Assembly: GCA_937884915.1 (NCBI GenBank)
Contig: CALAAN010000252.1
Span: 1-7,547 of the forward strand
Length of the DNA stretch: 7,547 nt
From: an uncultured Oscillibacter sp.
GTDB lineage: Bacteria > Bacillota > Clostridia > Oscillospirales > Oscillospiraceae
Reading direction: 5' to 3'
Both the position numbers and the translations under genes were made by a program. Under the pieces are notes generated by a model that made no database searches, had not been told where the DNA came from, and saw nothing but the letters and a program-made list of their open reading frames with translations. Shown here piece by piece: positions 1 through 7,004 of this stretch (the stretch's first letter is position 1; every line of letters begins with the position of its first letter).

Positions 1-1836
1 GTGGCCGTGCTCGCCCAGCCGGACTGGCACAGCGCGGACGCCTTTCGCGCGATGGGCCGCCCGCGCTACGGTGTGATGATCGGCGGCGGAAACATCGACT
101 CGATGGTCGCGCACTACACGGCGGCGAAAAAGCGCCGCACGCAGGACCTCTACTCCCCCGGCAGCCGCATGGGCCTGCGGCCCGACCGCCCGACCATCGT
201 GTACGCGAACCGCTGCCGCGAGGCCTTCGGCGATGTTCCCATCGTCGTCGGCGGGCTCGAAGCGAGCCTGCGCCGCTTTGCGCACTACGACTACTGGGAC
301 GACAAGGTCCGCCGCGCGCTCATCTTCGACGCGCAGGCAGACCTTCTCGTCTACGGCATGGGCGAATACGCCACACGCGAGATTGCGCGCCGACTCTCCA
401 AATGTGAAAAGGCGGATACCTTGACAGATATTCGCGGCACGGCGTTTGTGACGCGCACGCCCGAGGTCTGCGCCTTCGACCACGTCGAGTGCCCGTCGTA
501 TGATGAGGTGTGCGGGGATAAGCACGCCTACGCACTCGCAACGAAGCTCGAATACGAGGAACACGACCCCATCCGCGGCAAAGCGCTCTGGCAGGCGCAC
601 GGGCGCGACACGCTCGTCGTCAATCCGCCCGCGATGCCCCTTTCGCGCGAAGAGCTCGACGAGGTCGCCGAGCTCCCCTACATGCGCGAGGTACATCCGA
701 TGTACGACGCCCTTGGCGGCGTCGCCGCCATCGAAGAGGTGCGCTTCTCCGTCGCGCACAACCGCGGGTGCTTCGGCGGGTGCAACTTCTGCTCACTCGC
801 GTTCCATCAGGGGCGCATGATCACCTCGCGCTCGATCGAATCCTGCGTGCGCGAGGTCGAGGGCTTCACTCACGACCCGAAGTTCAAGGGCTATGTCCAC
901 GACGTCGGCGGCCCAAGCGCCAACTTCCGCCACCCGTCGTGCAAGGATCAGCTCAAGCGCGGCATGTGCCGCAATAAAAACTGCCTTGCCCCCTACCCCT
1001 GCAAAAACCTCGACCCCGACCACTCGGAATATGTTGAGCTGCTGCGCAGATTACGCGCAATCCCCGGCGTGAAGAAGGTCTTTGTCCGCTCGGGCATCCG
1101 GTATGACTATCTGCTTGAGGACAAGGGAAGCCCGTTTCTGTCCGAGCTTATCAAGTATCACATCTCCGGCCAGCTCAAGGTCGCACCCGAGCACTGTGTG
1201 GCGGGCGTGCTCGACTACATGGGAAAGCCGCACTTCGACGTGTTTGAAAAATTCTGGGACAAGTACCGCTCCGTGAACGAGAAAAACGGACGCGAGCAGT
1301 ATCTCGTGCCCTACCTCATGTCGTCGCACCCCGGCTGCACGCTCGAGGACGCCGTGCAGCTCGCGGAATTCCTGCACTCCACGGGCCACAAGCCCGAGCA
1401 GGTGCAGGACTTCTACCCCACGCCCGGCACGCTCTCGACCTGCATGTACTACACCGGCATCGACCCGCGCGACATGACGCCCGTTTTCGCCGAGACGACG
1501 CCGCACGGCAAGGAATTGCAGCGCGCGCTGCTCCAGTGGTTCCGCCCCGACAAGAAAAAGCTCGTCATCGAGGCGCTCAAAAAGGCCGGGCGCGAAGACC
1601 TCATCGGCTACGGGCCAAAGTGCCTCGTCCGCCCGTATGGCGACGACCGCGCGCCGCAGCACGACAAAAACGGCGGCGGCAAAAGGCCCTCCGCCGCGCC
1701 CAGCGGCGGCCACAGAAACGACGCGCCCCGCGGTGGACAGAGTCCGAGAAGCAGCAGCGCTGACAAGCCGAAAAACTTCAAGCGCAAGTCCGGCTGGGCC
1801 AAGCCCAAGCCTACGGCAAAGAGCAAAAAGAGATAA
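1..1836 (+). CDS. ygiQ: YgiQ family radical SAM protein, 5' end missing
   Basis: The gene is cut by the left edge. The frame is open from base 1, and the GTG there most likely encodes an internal valine, because family members carry about 50 more residues before the 'AQPDW' segment. Visible residues (611, numbered from base 1) include the radical SAM cluster motif C257-x3-C261-x2-C264, which binds the 4Fe-4S cluster that cleaves S-adenosylmethionine. A second group of cysteines (C314, C323, C328, C334) follows, as in E. coli YgiQ. Further family blocks are 'HDVGGPSANF', 'VRSGIRYD', 'KVAPEH' and 'DFYPTPGT'. The last ~64 residues (from about 548) are a low-complexity, Gly/Ser/Lys/Arg-rich tail that looks disordered. 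No signal peptide or membrane segment is seen in the visible part, so it is probably cytosolic. The reaction catalysed by YgiQ proteins is not known to me. Family assignment is firm; function is not. Confidence 0.93.
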   Translation: MAVLAQPDWHSADAFRAMGRPRYGVMIGGGNIDSMVAHYTAAKKRRTQDLYSPGSRMGLRPDRPTIVYANRCREAFGDVPIVVGGLEASLRRFAHYDYWDDKVRRALIFDAQADLLVYGMGEYATREIARRLSKCEKADTLTDIRGTAFVTRTPEVCAFDHVECPSYDEVCGDKHAYALATKLEYEEHDPIRGKALWQAHGRDTLVVNPPAMPLSREELDEVAELPYMREVHPMYDALGGVAAIEEVRFSVAHNRGCFGGCNFCSLAFHQGRMITSRSIESCVREVEGFTHDPKFKGYVHDVGGPSANFRHPSCKDQLKRGMCRNKNCLAPYPCKNLDPDHSEYVELLRRLRAIPGVKKVFVRSGIRYDYLLEDKGSPFLSELIKYHISGQLKVAPEHCVAGVLDYMGKPHFDVFEKFWDKYRSVNEKNGREQYLVPYLMSSHPGCTLEDAVQLAEFLHSTGHKPEQVQDFYPTPGTLSTCMYYTGIDPRDMTPVFAETTPHGKELQRALLQWFRPDKKKLVIEALKKAGREDLIGYGPKCLVRPYGDDRAPQHDKNGGGKRPSAAPSGGHRNDAPRGGQSPRSSSADKPKNFKRKSGWAKPKPTAKSKKR

Positions 1837-1876
1837 AAAATGCTTGCAAAGCAATCACTTTGCAAGCATTTTTCGT
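1836..1876 (+). terminator. Intrinsic terminator of the ygiQ-type gene
   Basis: A perfect 16-bp inverted repeat (arms 1836-1851 and 1858-1873, six-base loop) begins at the last base of the stop codon. The stem core is TGCTTGCAAAG, and it ends in a run of T's. Since the left arm starts with A's, the same hairpin also has a T-run when read on the minus strand, so it can work in both directions. Confidence 0.9.
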
Positions 1877-1910
1877 TTACCGCTCTTATATTCACTTGCC
1901 AAGCGGCAGG

Positions 1911-1948
1911 AAAAAGCCCATGGGTTTTGCAAAATCCATGGACTTTTT
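1911..1948. terminator. Second hairpin, likely terminator of the minus-strand gene at 1971-2972
   Basis: Arms 1911-1928 and 1931-1948 pair over 18 positions with two imperfect ones. It starts with A5 and ends with T5, so it has a T-run on either strand. It lies 23 bases beyond the stop codon of the minus-strand unknown gene. On the plus strand it would back up the first hairpin. The tight two-base centre would open to a larger loop in RNA. Confidence 0.75.
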
Positions 1949-1970
1949 GACGAAATGAATCAATATCCGC

Positions 1971-2972
1971 TCACTGATAATCGCTCAGCAGGAACATCGA
2001 CTTGATCGCGACGACCTCGTCGTATTCCTCCTGCTCGACCTGCACGTCGGCATTGAGCGCCTTGAGGTCGGATTTCAGCACCTCGAGCGCTTCGTCCGCG
2101 CTCTGGGCGCGGCCCTCGCGCAGGATGCGGATCATGCGCGTGAGCACGACGGGGTGCGCATAGCGCGCCGGCAGCGGAAAATCGTCCGGCAGGACATGGG
2201 CAAGGTTGGTCTGCGCCTCTTCCCAGGCGCGGGCGACAGCCTTTTTGTTGTTCTTTGCCGTGGGCAGCACGTGCGCGCCGGAAAAGAAGAAGATCGCAGC
2301 AAAGCCGAACAGGGCAAAATACAGGCCGAAATCGCCGCCGCTGCGCCACGAGATGATGCCGTACACCATCGCCGCAGCGCCTGCCAGCACGATGGCCAGC
2401 GCGACCCAGCGGTAAGCGGGATTCGTATGCTGGTTCACGCGCTTGGCTCTGGCCGCCTTGGACAGCTGACCGGTCAGCTCGGGATAGCCGGAGAGGAACT
2501 TCTGCGCTTTTTCGAGCTCTTCCTTCGCGCTCTGCGCCTCCGGCGTGAGCTCGTCTAAATAGCGCTTGGCCTCTTTCTCCGCTTTTGCCTGCATGCGCTG
2601 CTCGCCGCCGACGCTCAGCGTCGGGATCTCAGGATGCACTTTTCCGATGTAGGCAAGCATTGCGTCCACGTCTTCCTCGCGCTTGAAGGTGCACTGCTTT
2701 TCCTTCCCGCCGTCATACTGCACCACGAGATAGGGGATCGCACCGAACACGCCCTGGCCCGAAAAGCCGCCCTGGCTCATCGCCACGCGCTTGAAGACGC
2801 GGCGCACCGACGAAAAGGCGACATAGTAGCGCCGGTCAATAAAATAGCTATTCAAAAACAGCGCCTCTTTCCCCACGCCGCAGGGGCCGAAGCGCTTGCA
2901 GGACTTCTTGTCCGCGGCGAGGACTTCGGTGTCGATGCCCGCTTCGCCAAGGCGCACAGGTGCAAAAATCAT
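1971..2972 (-). CDS. Unknown protein: PH-like N-terminal region, helical linker, two membrane helices
   Basis: I do not recognise a named family. The frame extends to an ATG at 3018-3020, but that start lies inside the cstA terminator. The ATG at 2970-2972 has GGAGG six bases upstream, so I chose it (333 residues). Residues ~1-35 include a Cys pair, C25-x5-C31 ('CKRFGPCG'). Residues ~36-115 alternate short beta-like stretches ('ALFLNSYFIDRRYYVAF', 'IPYLVVQYDGG') and end in a helix, which resembles a bacterial PH-like domain; this is my pattern reading, not a search result. Residues ~122-180 are charged and helical, possibly coiled coil. Two hydrophobic segments at ~188-208 and ~216-236 make a membrane hairpin, followed by a soluble helical C-terminus. 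No signal peptide is seen, so both ends are probably cytosolic. It lies downstream of cstA on the same strand, beyond a terminator, with no clear promoter of its own. Being a gene is near certain; function is unknown. Confidence 0.85.
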   Translation of the reverse strand: MIFAPVRLGEAGIDTEVLAADKKSCKRFGPCGVGKEALFLNSYFIDRRYYVAFSSVRRVFKRVAMSQGGFSGQGVFGAIPYLVVQYDGGKEKQCTFKREEDVDAMLAYIGKVHPEIPTLSVGGEQRMQAKAEKEAKRYLDELTPEAQSAKEELEKAQKFLSGYPELTGQLSKAARAKRVNQHTNPAYRWVALAIVLAGAAAMVYGIISWRSGGDFGLYFALFGFAAIFFFSGAHVLPTAKNNKKAVARAWEEAQTNLAHVLPDDFPLPARYAHPVVLTRMIRILREGRAQSADEALEVLKSDLKALNADVQVEQEEYDEVVAIKSMFLLSDYQ

Positions 2973-2991
2973 AAGGCTCCTCCAAAATCTG

Positions 2992-3024
2992 AAAAAAGCG
3001 GTGGGAGAGGATTCTCCCACCGCT
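2992..3024 (-). terminator. Intrinsic terminator downstream of cstA
   Basis: On the minus strand a perfect 12-bp GC-rich stem (AGCGGTGGGAGA and its complement, arms 3013-3024 and 2997-3008) closes a four-base loop. It is followed by a run of six T's (2992-2997). It begins 12 bases after the cstA stop codon and ends before the ribosome binding site of the next gene. Confidence 0.9.
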
Positions 3025-3035
3025 CTACGAATGGT

Positions 3036-4556
3036 TTACTTGTGCAGCGTCTCGTAGTGAGGCTGGGGATTGCGCTTCTTGATGGTGTACAGGAAGATGC
3101 TGAGGAACACGATGGCAACAATGATGCCGACGGGGTAAGCAACAGCAGTGTTGTAAACGGTAGCGCCGTCGGCAGTCTTGGTGTTCAGGAACTGGCCGAG
3201 GCACTCGTTGCCCAGCAGGAAGTACGTCACGGACACAGCGCTCATGAAGGTCGCGGGGACAGCGGTGATCCAGTAGTTCTTCTTATCATAGAAGAGATAC
3301 ATGGAAGCGGCCCACAGAACGATCATGGCAAGGGTCTGGTTCGTCCAGCTGAAGTAACGCCAGATAACGGTGTAGTCGATCTTGCCGAGCGCGTTGCCGA
3401 TGCCGAGGATCGCGCCGACACCAAGGACAGGCACGCAGAGCATCAGGCGGTTCTGCCACTTCTTCTGGTCGATCTTGAACCAGTCAGCCAGAACAAGACG
3501 GGCAGAGCGGAACGCGGTATCGCCGGAAGTGATGGGGCAGGCGATAACGCCAAGCATGGCGAGCGCGATGCCCACGCCGCCCATGGTCTTGGAGCAGACG
3601 TCGTAAATAGCGGCGGACTGGCCGTTGGCGAGCACCTCGGCAAGGCCGGTGTTCAGGCCGCCGGTGACCTCATACAGCGAGCAGCCGGCAGCAGCCCAAA
3701 TCAGGGCGATGATGCCCTCGGAGACCATCGCGCCATAGAAGACGAAGTGGCCCTGCTTCTCGCTCTTCATGCAGCGGGCCATCAGGGGGCTCTGCGTGGC
3801 ATGGAAGCCGGAGATCGCGCCGCAGGCAACGGTGATGAACATGAAGCTCCACACCGGCGTGCCCGAGGGATGCATGTTGGTGAAGTTGTTCCAAATCTCA
3901 GGGATGGTGTACTCAGACTTGGTGAAGATACCGATGGCAACGCCCACCGCCATGATGATCAGGCAGATACCGAACACGGGATAGATCTTGCCGATGATCT
4001 TGTCGATGGAAATGAAGGTCGCGATGAAGTAGTAGACCAGAACGATGATGAGCCAGAACAGGGTCGTGGCGACAATGCCCTCATGGCCGCCGTTCTTGAA
4101 CAGGGTGACGATCAGACCCGCAGGGCCGACCGCAAAGACCGTACCGACCATGACGAGCAGCACCACGCTGAACACGCGCATGACGTTCTTCATTGCGCCG
4201 CCGAGGTAGATACCGGCGATCTCGGAGATAGAAGCACCTTCGTTACGCTCGCTCATCATACCGGAGAAATAATCGTGGACCGCACCGGCAAAAATCGTAC
4301 CGAAGGTGATCCACAGGAACACGATGGGACCCCACAGAGCACCCTGAAGGGCACCGAAGATGGGGCCGAGGCCCGCGATATTCAGAAGCTGGATCATAAA
4401 CAGCTTCCACTGCGGCAGAACCACATAGTCCACGCCATCGTTGATCTTGACAGCCGGCGTTTCACGGTCATCAGGGCCGAAGGTCTTTTCGACGACGTTG
4501 CCGTAAACGAAGTAGCCGCCGATCAGCAATGCGAGGCAGATCAGAAAGCTAAGCAT
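3036..4556 (-). CDS. cstA: CstA family carbon starvation protein, peptide/pyruvate transporter
   Basis: CstA-family proteins are multi-pass inner membrane transporters. E. coli members are linked to peptide uptake (CstA) and pyruvate uptake (BtsT). This 506-residue protein is hydrophobic throughout, with many membrane segments starting at residue 1. It carries family blocks: 'NIAGLGPIFGALQGALWGP' (~59-77), 'GAVHDYFSGM' (~91-100), 'ISGFHATQSP' (~248-257), 'ITSGDTAFRSARLVLAD' (~342-358) and 'WRYFSWTNQTLA' (~399-410). It is shorter than E. coli CstA (about 700 residues), as is common for Firmicutes and sulfate-reducer members, and looks intact. The ATG start has AGGAGGAG about five bases upstream. 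It is monocistronic or leads by read-through into the unknown gene at 1971-2972; a strong terminator separates them. A promoter and a short hairpin leader lie upstream. Family membership is firm, but the substrate (peptides, amino acids or pyruvate) cannot be read from the sequence. Confidence 0.95.
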   Translation of the reverse strand: MLSFLICLALLIGGYFVYGNVVEKTFGPDDRETPAVKINDGVDYVVLPQWKLFMIQLLNIAGLGPIFGALQGALWGPIVFLWITFGTIFAGAVHDYFSGMMSERNEGASISEIAGIYLGGAMKNVMRVFSVVLLVMVGTVFAVGPAGLIVTLFKNGGHEGIVATTLFWLIIVLVYYFIATFISIDKIIGKIYPVFGICLIIMAVGVAIGIFTKSEYTIPEIWNNFTNMHPSGTPVWSFMFITVACGAISGFHATQSPLMARCMKSEKQGHFVFYGAMVSEGIIALIWAAAGCSLYEVTGGLNTGLAEVLANGQSAAIYDVCSKTMGGVGIALAMLGVIACPITSGDTAFRSARLVLADWFKIDQKKWQNRLMLCVPVLGVGAILGIGNALGKIDYTVIWRYFSWTNQTLAMIVLWAASMYLFYDKKNYWITAVPATFMSAVSVTYFLLGNECLGQFLNTKTADGATVYNTAVAYPVGIIVAIVFLSIFLYTIKKRNPQPHYETLHK

Positions 4557-4593
4557 TTTTTCTCCTCCTATATTTTTCTCAAATGTTTGCCGT

Positions 4594-4611
4594 GCAGGAG
4601 AATTCCCCTGC
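4594..4611 (-). other. Near-palindrome in the cstA 5' leader
   Basis: In the cstA transcript the sense GCAGGGGAATTCTCCTGC can fold into a short hairpin with one G-U pair. It would lie within a few bases of the predicted transcript start. Its TTCTCCT stretch is complementary to AGGAGAA (4560-4566) in the cstA ribosome binding site. It could be a protein operator, a stabilising 5' stem or part of an RNA switch, or chance. Confidence 0.4.
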
Positions 4612-4621
4612 GTTTCGCCTG

Positions 4622-4652
4622 ATTATAATAATTTTTTAGGGGGAAAAGTCAA
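4622..4652 (-). promoter_or_regulatory. Likely sigma-A promoter of cstA
   Basis: Minus-strand TTGACT (4647-4652) and a perfect TATAAT (4622-4627) are separated by 19 bases. Shifting the -10 to the overlapping TATTAT three bases upstream gives a 16-base spacer. The surrounding AT-rich stretch contrasts with GC-rich genes on both sides. The predicted start is near 4615, which gives a leader of about 60 bases. Confidence 0.6.
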
Positions 4653-4659
4653 TCGGCAA

Positions 4660-4695
4660 AATAAACAAATTTTGAATGAATATTATTTCACTCAA
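4660..4695 (-). terminator. Possible weak terminator after thrH
   Basis: On the minus strand TTGAGTGAA (4687-4695) pairs with TTCATTCAA (4672-4680), nine pairs with one G-U and a six-base loop. It is followed by a T-rich stretch broken by A's and a G. The stem is AT-rich and so weak. It is the only candidate terminator between the thrH stop and the cstA promoter. Confidence 0.4.
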
Positions 4696-4713
4696 GCCGG
4701 ATATTTGTTTTCC

Positions 4714-5319
4714 TTATGTGCGGATGACCTGCTCGATGGCCGACAAAAGCTCATCATAGCTTTCAAAAGCGGGCAGATGCGGGTAGTCCTGCCTGATCTT
4801 TTCCGTCGTGCGGAACAGGAATCCCGCCTTGGACGCTTCGATCATTTCAAGATCGTTATAGCTGTCGCCGCTGGCGATGGTCTCAAAGCCGATGGACTGA
4901 AGGCCGCGCACGGTCGTAAGCTTGGAATGCTCGCACCTCATCCTGATTCCGCTGATGAATCCATCGGCGTCCACCTCAAGAGAGTTGCAGAAAATGGTCG
5001 GCCAGCCAAGTTTTTTCATCAGCGGTTGTGCAAATTCCTCAAAGGTGTCGCTCAAAATGATGGCCTGCGTCTCAGATCTCAGCTTGTCAAGGAATTCCTT
5101 TGCACCCGGCAGCGGGTCGATGCGCGCGATGGTCTCCTGAATTTCCTTGAGGCCCAGGCCGTGCTCGCGGAGCACGCCCATGCGCCATTTCATCAGCTTG
5201 TCGTAGTCCGGCTCGTCGCGCGTCGTGCGCGTCAGCTCGGGAATGCCGCTCTCGCGGGCGAATTCGATCCAGATCTCGGGGACGAGCACGCCCTCCATAT
5301 CAAGGCAGGTAATATACAT
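4714..5319 (-). CDS. thrH: ThrH: phosphoserine phosphatase / homoserine phosphotransferase
   Basis: This is a HAD-superfamily enzyme that, in Pseudomonas aeruginosa, dephosphorylates phosphoserine and can also transfer the phosphate to homoserine, giving O-phosphohomoserine. The 201-residue length matches the roughly 205-residue Pseudomonas protein and the opening is closely similar ('CLDMEGVLVPEIW', residues 5-17). HAD motif I is D7-x-E9, with Glu where most phosphatases have a second Asp; this Glu is typical of ThrH as I remember it. Motif II is S90 in 'ILSDTF', the motif III lysine is probably K133, and motif IV is G151-D152-x3-D156 ('GDSYND'). No membrane segment or signal is seen, so it is cytosolic. 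It follows thrC by 12 bases; its AAGGAG ribosome binding site overlaps the thrC stop codon, so the two are surely co-transcribed and perhaps translationally coupled. This position next to thrC, the user of O-phosphohomoserine, supports the phosphotransferase role. A plain SerB-like phosphatase is the main alternative. Confidence 0.93.
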   Translation of the reverse strand: MYITCLDMEGVLVPEIWIEFARESGIPELTRTTRDEPDYDKLMKWRMGVLREHGLGLKEIQETIARIDPLPGAKEFLDKLRSETQAIILSDTFEEFAQPLMKKLGWPTIFCNSLEVDADGFISGIRMRCEHSKLTTVRGLQSIGFETIASGDSYNDLEMIEASKAGFLFRTTEKIRQDYPHLPAFESYDELLSAIEQVIRT

Positions 5320-5331
5320 GTTTATTCTCCT

Positions 5332-6819
5332 TTATCGCTTTTCCGCCGCAGCCTTGCCGAGCACATAATCGAGCATCGCATCACGGTCGATCACGTCGCG
5401 GTGACGCACCTCACGGTCGCGGAGACCGGCGAGATTCTTCGGCACGGGCACGCCCGTGACCTTGTGGAGCTGCTCCATCACGTCGAACTCGTCGCCCTCA
5501 GCCTTTTCGCCGATGCCCTCGAGCACGGCGGCGGGGAATTTATAAGGAGAGGCGGTGGAGAGCTCGACGACGGCGTTGTGGTCGGGGTTCGCTTCCTTAT
5601 ACTGCTGCGCCACGTTCCAGGCGACCGCCGTGTGCGTATCGCAGAGGTAGTGGTCGTCCTTCCAGACCTTGCCGATGGCAGCCTTCGTGCCCTCGTCGTC
5701 GCAGTAGCCCGCCCAGAAGAGCTCGTGCAGCTTTTTGAGCATGTCCGCGGGCACCTCGTACGCGCCGTTTTCGCTGAGCTGCTTCATTAGATCCGCGATC
5801 AGCTTATCGTCGCCAGAGAGGAGGTAGAGCAGGCGCTCCAAATTGCTGGAGACGAGAATGTCCATCGAGGGGGACGCGGTCTTGTAGAACGGGCGGCGGC
5901 GGTCATAGCGGCCCGTGCGCAGGAAGTCGGTCAGCACATTGTTGGCGTTGGACGCGCACACGAGCTTGCCGACGGGAAGGCCCATCTCCTTGGCGAAATA
6001 GCCCGCGAGAATATCGCCGAAGTTGCCGGTCGGCACGACGTAGTCGACCTTGTCGCCCGGCTGGATGCGGCCCGCCTGCACGAGGTCGGCATACGCTCTG
6101 TAATAATAGACGACCTGCGGAGCGAGGCGGCCGATGTTGATGGAGTTGGCAGACGACAGGCGAACGCCCTTACCCTCGAGTAGCTTATCCTTGCTGACGG
6201 CGGAGAAGATCTTCTTCACGCCCGTCTGCGCGTCGTCAAAGTTGCCGCGCACTGCGCACACGCAGACGTTTTCGCCCGCCTGCGTCGCCATCTGCGCCTG
6301 CTGCACGGCGCTCACGCCGCCGTGGGGGTAGAAGACGATGATCTTCGTGCCCTGCACGTCGCAGAAGCCCTCCATCGCCGCCTTGCCGGTGTCACCGGAC
6401 GTGGCGGTGAGGATCAGGATCTCATCGTTCACGCCGAGCTTTTTCTTCGACGCGGTCATCAGGCGCGGCAGCATCGAGAGCGCCACATCCTTGAAAGCGC
6501 TCGTCGGGCCGCGGAAAAGCTCGAGGATGAAGTCCTCACCCACAGGAACCGTCGGGGTCAGGTGGTCGGTCTCGAACTTGCCGGTATAGCCGTCATGAAC
6601 GAGCTTCGCCATCTCCTCCTCCGAGAAGTCGGGCAGGAGCTTCGATAAAATTTTCGTCGACATGGACATCGTGTCCATATTTAATACAGTAGTATAGTCG
6701 AACCTGACCTCGTCAAACGACGACATCGTGTAAAGGCCGCCGTCGGGGGCAAGGCCGTTTAAGATGGCCTGCGCGCTGCTGGCCTTCAAATTTTTATCGC
6801 GGGTGCTCTGATACTGCAT
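5332..6819 (-). CDS. thrC: Threonine synthase
   Basis: This pyridoxal-phosphate enzyme converts O-phosphohomoserine to threonine and phosphate, the last step of threonine synthesis, in the cytosol. At 495 residues it has the long form with the N-terminal threonine synthase domain ('QYQSTRD', 'GLAPDGGLY', residues ~2-30). K110 in 'GPTSAFKD' (104-111) is the PLP Schiff-base lysine. 'ATSGDTGKAA' (139-148), 'SANSINIGRLAPQ' (223-235) and the phosphate-binding loop 'PTGNFGDI' (263-270) are in order, and 'CDTHTAVAW' (393-401) is near the C-terminal third. It appears intact. The ATG has AGGAGG (6828-6833) eight bases upstream. It is first in a thrC-thrH operon and is divergent from hom, with which it shares a 185-base control region. 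Confidence 0.97.
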   Translation of the reverse strand: MQYQSTRDKNLKASSAQAILNGLAPDGGLYTMSSFDEVRFDYTTVLNMDTMSMSTKILSKLLPDFSEEEMAKLVHDGYTGKFETDHLTPTVPVGEDFILELFRGPTSAFKDVALSMLPRLMTASKKKLGVNDEILILTATSGDTGKAAMEGFCDVQGTKIIVFYPHGGVSAVQQAQMATQAGENVCVCAVRGNFDDAQTGVKKIFSAVSKDKLLEGKGVRLSSANSINIGRLAPQVVYYYRAYADLVQAGRIQPGDKVDYVVPTGNFGDILAGYFAKEMGLPVGKLVCASNANNVLTDFLRTGRYDRRRPFYKTASPSMDILVSSNLERLLYLLSGDDKLIADLMKQLSENGAYEVPADMLKKLHELFWAGYCDDEGTKAAIGKVWKDDHYLCDTHTAVAWNVAQQYKEANPDHNAVVELSTASPYKFPAAVLEGIGEKAEGDEFDVMEQLHKVTGVPVPKNLAGLRDREVRHRDVIDRDAMLDYVLGKAAAEKR

Positions 6820-6842
6820 GGATGGTTCCTCCTGTATCCCAC

Positions 6843-6865
6843 GGGAAAAGTTTTTTTGTTTTCCC
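6843..6865 (-). other. Small hairpin in the thrC leader
   Basis: On the minus strand GGGAAAA and TTTTCCC (7 pairs) flank a nine-base A-rich loop, just upstream of the thrC ribosome binding site. It has no T-run after it, so it is not a terminator. It may act in mRNA stability or have no role. Confidence 0.35.
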
Positions 6866-6867
6866 TA

Positions 6868-6896
6868 TTGTATTTTCACAAACGCTATGTTATATT
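6868..6896 (+). promoter_or_regulatory. Candidate hom promoter
   Basis: TTGTAT (6868-6873) and TATATT (6891-6896) are 17 bases apart, a fair sigma-A match in an AT-rich island. The start would be near 6903, giving a leader of about 100 bases. It overlaps the proposed thrC promoter on the other strand. Confidence 0.5.
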
Positions 6897-6915
6897 GTTT
6901 CCATCAAAAAGTCAA
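6889..6915 (-). promoter_or_regulatory. Candidate thrC-thrH promoter
   Basis: Minus-strand TTGACT (6910-6915) and TATAAC (6889-6894) are separated by 15 bases, shorter than ideal. Its -10 shares bases with the hom -10, so the two polymerases could not be bound together. The -35 box lies in the left arm of the inverted repeat at 6911-6971. Confidence 0.45.
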
Positions 6916-6971
6916 GTGTTTTTCTGTTAGGGACAGTTTCGGCGTAAGTCACAAATTCGTCCGCACTTGAC
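6911..6971. repeat. Inverted repeat GTCAAGTG / CACTTGAC in the thrC-hom gap
   Basis: The arms at 6911-6918 and 6964-6971 are perfectly complementary over 8 bases and flank 45 bases. Between them GGAC (6931-6934) and GTCC (6959-6962) could pair to nest a second stem. It may be a pair of regulator half-sites or a folded hom leader. No T-run follows, so it is not an attenuator of the usual type. Confidence 0.4.
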
Positions 6972-7004
6972 GGAGTATCCAAAAAAAGAAAGAAGGTCAT
7001 CCCC

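Noticed and set aside
1051..1854. A 267-residue minus-strand open frame opposite the ygiQ-type gene
   Set aside because: The plus frame has conserved YgiQ blocks through this stretch. The minus frame starts within the terminator and shows no domain.
2973..3020. Upstream ATG giving a 349-residue form of the unknown protein
   Set aside because: The extra codons translate the cstA terminator hairpin, and the ATG at 2970-2972 has a well-placed GGAGG.
2634..4622. A 662-residue plus-strand open frame lying opposite cstA
   Set aside because: It is a shadow of cstA. The translation is rich in His, Asp, Ala and Gly with no recognisable domain, and the minus frame has clear CstA motifs and a good ribosome binding site.
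4672..5790. A 372-residue plus-strand open frame opposite thrH and the end of thrC
   Set aside because: It spans two well-supported minus-strand genes, and its composition (many Leu, Val, Arg, His) fits an antisense frame of GC-rich genes.
6967..6995. TTGACG at 6967-6972 as the -35 box of a second hom promoter
   Set aside because: The bases at the expected -10 distance (about 6990-6995) are purine-rich AAGAAG and do not resemble TATAAT.
6903..7004. A T-box or threonine-type attenuator in the hom leader
   Set aside because: I see no T-box consensus, no run of Thr codons in a leader peptide and no hairpin followed by T's before the hom start.
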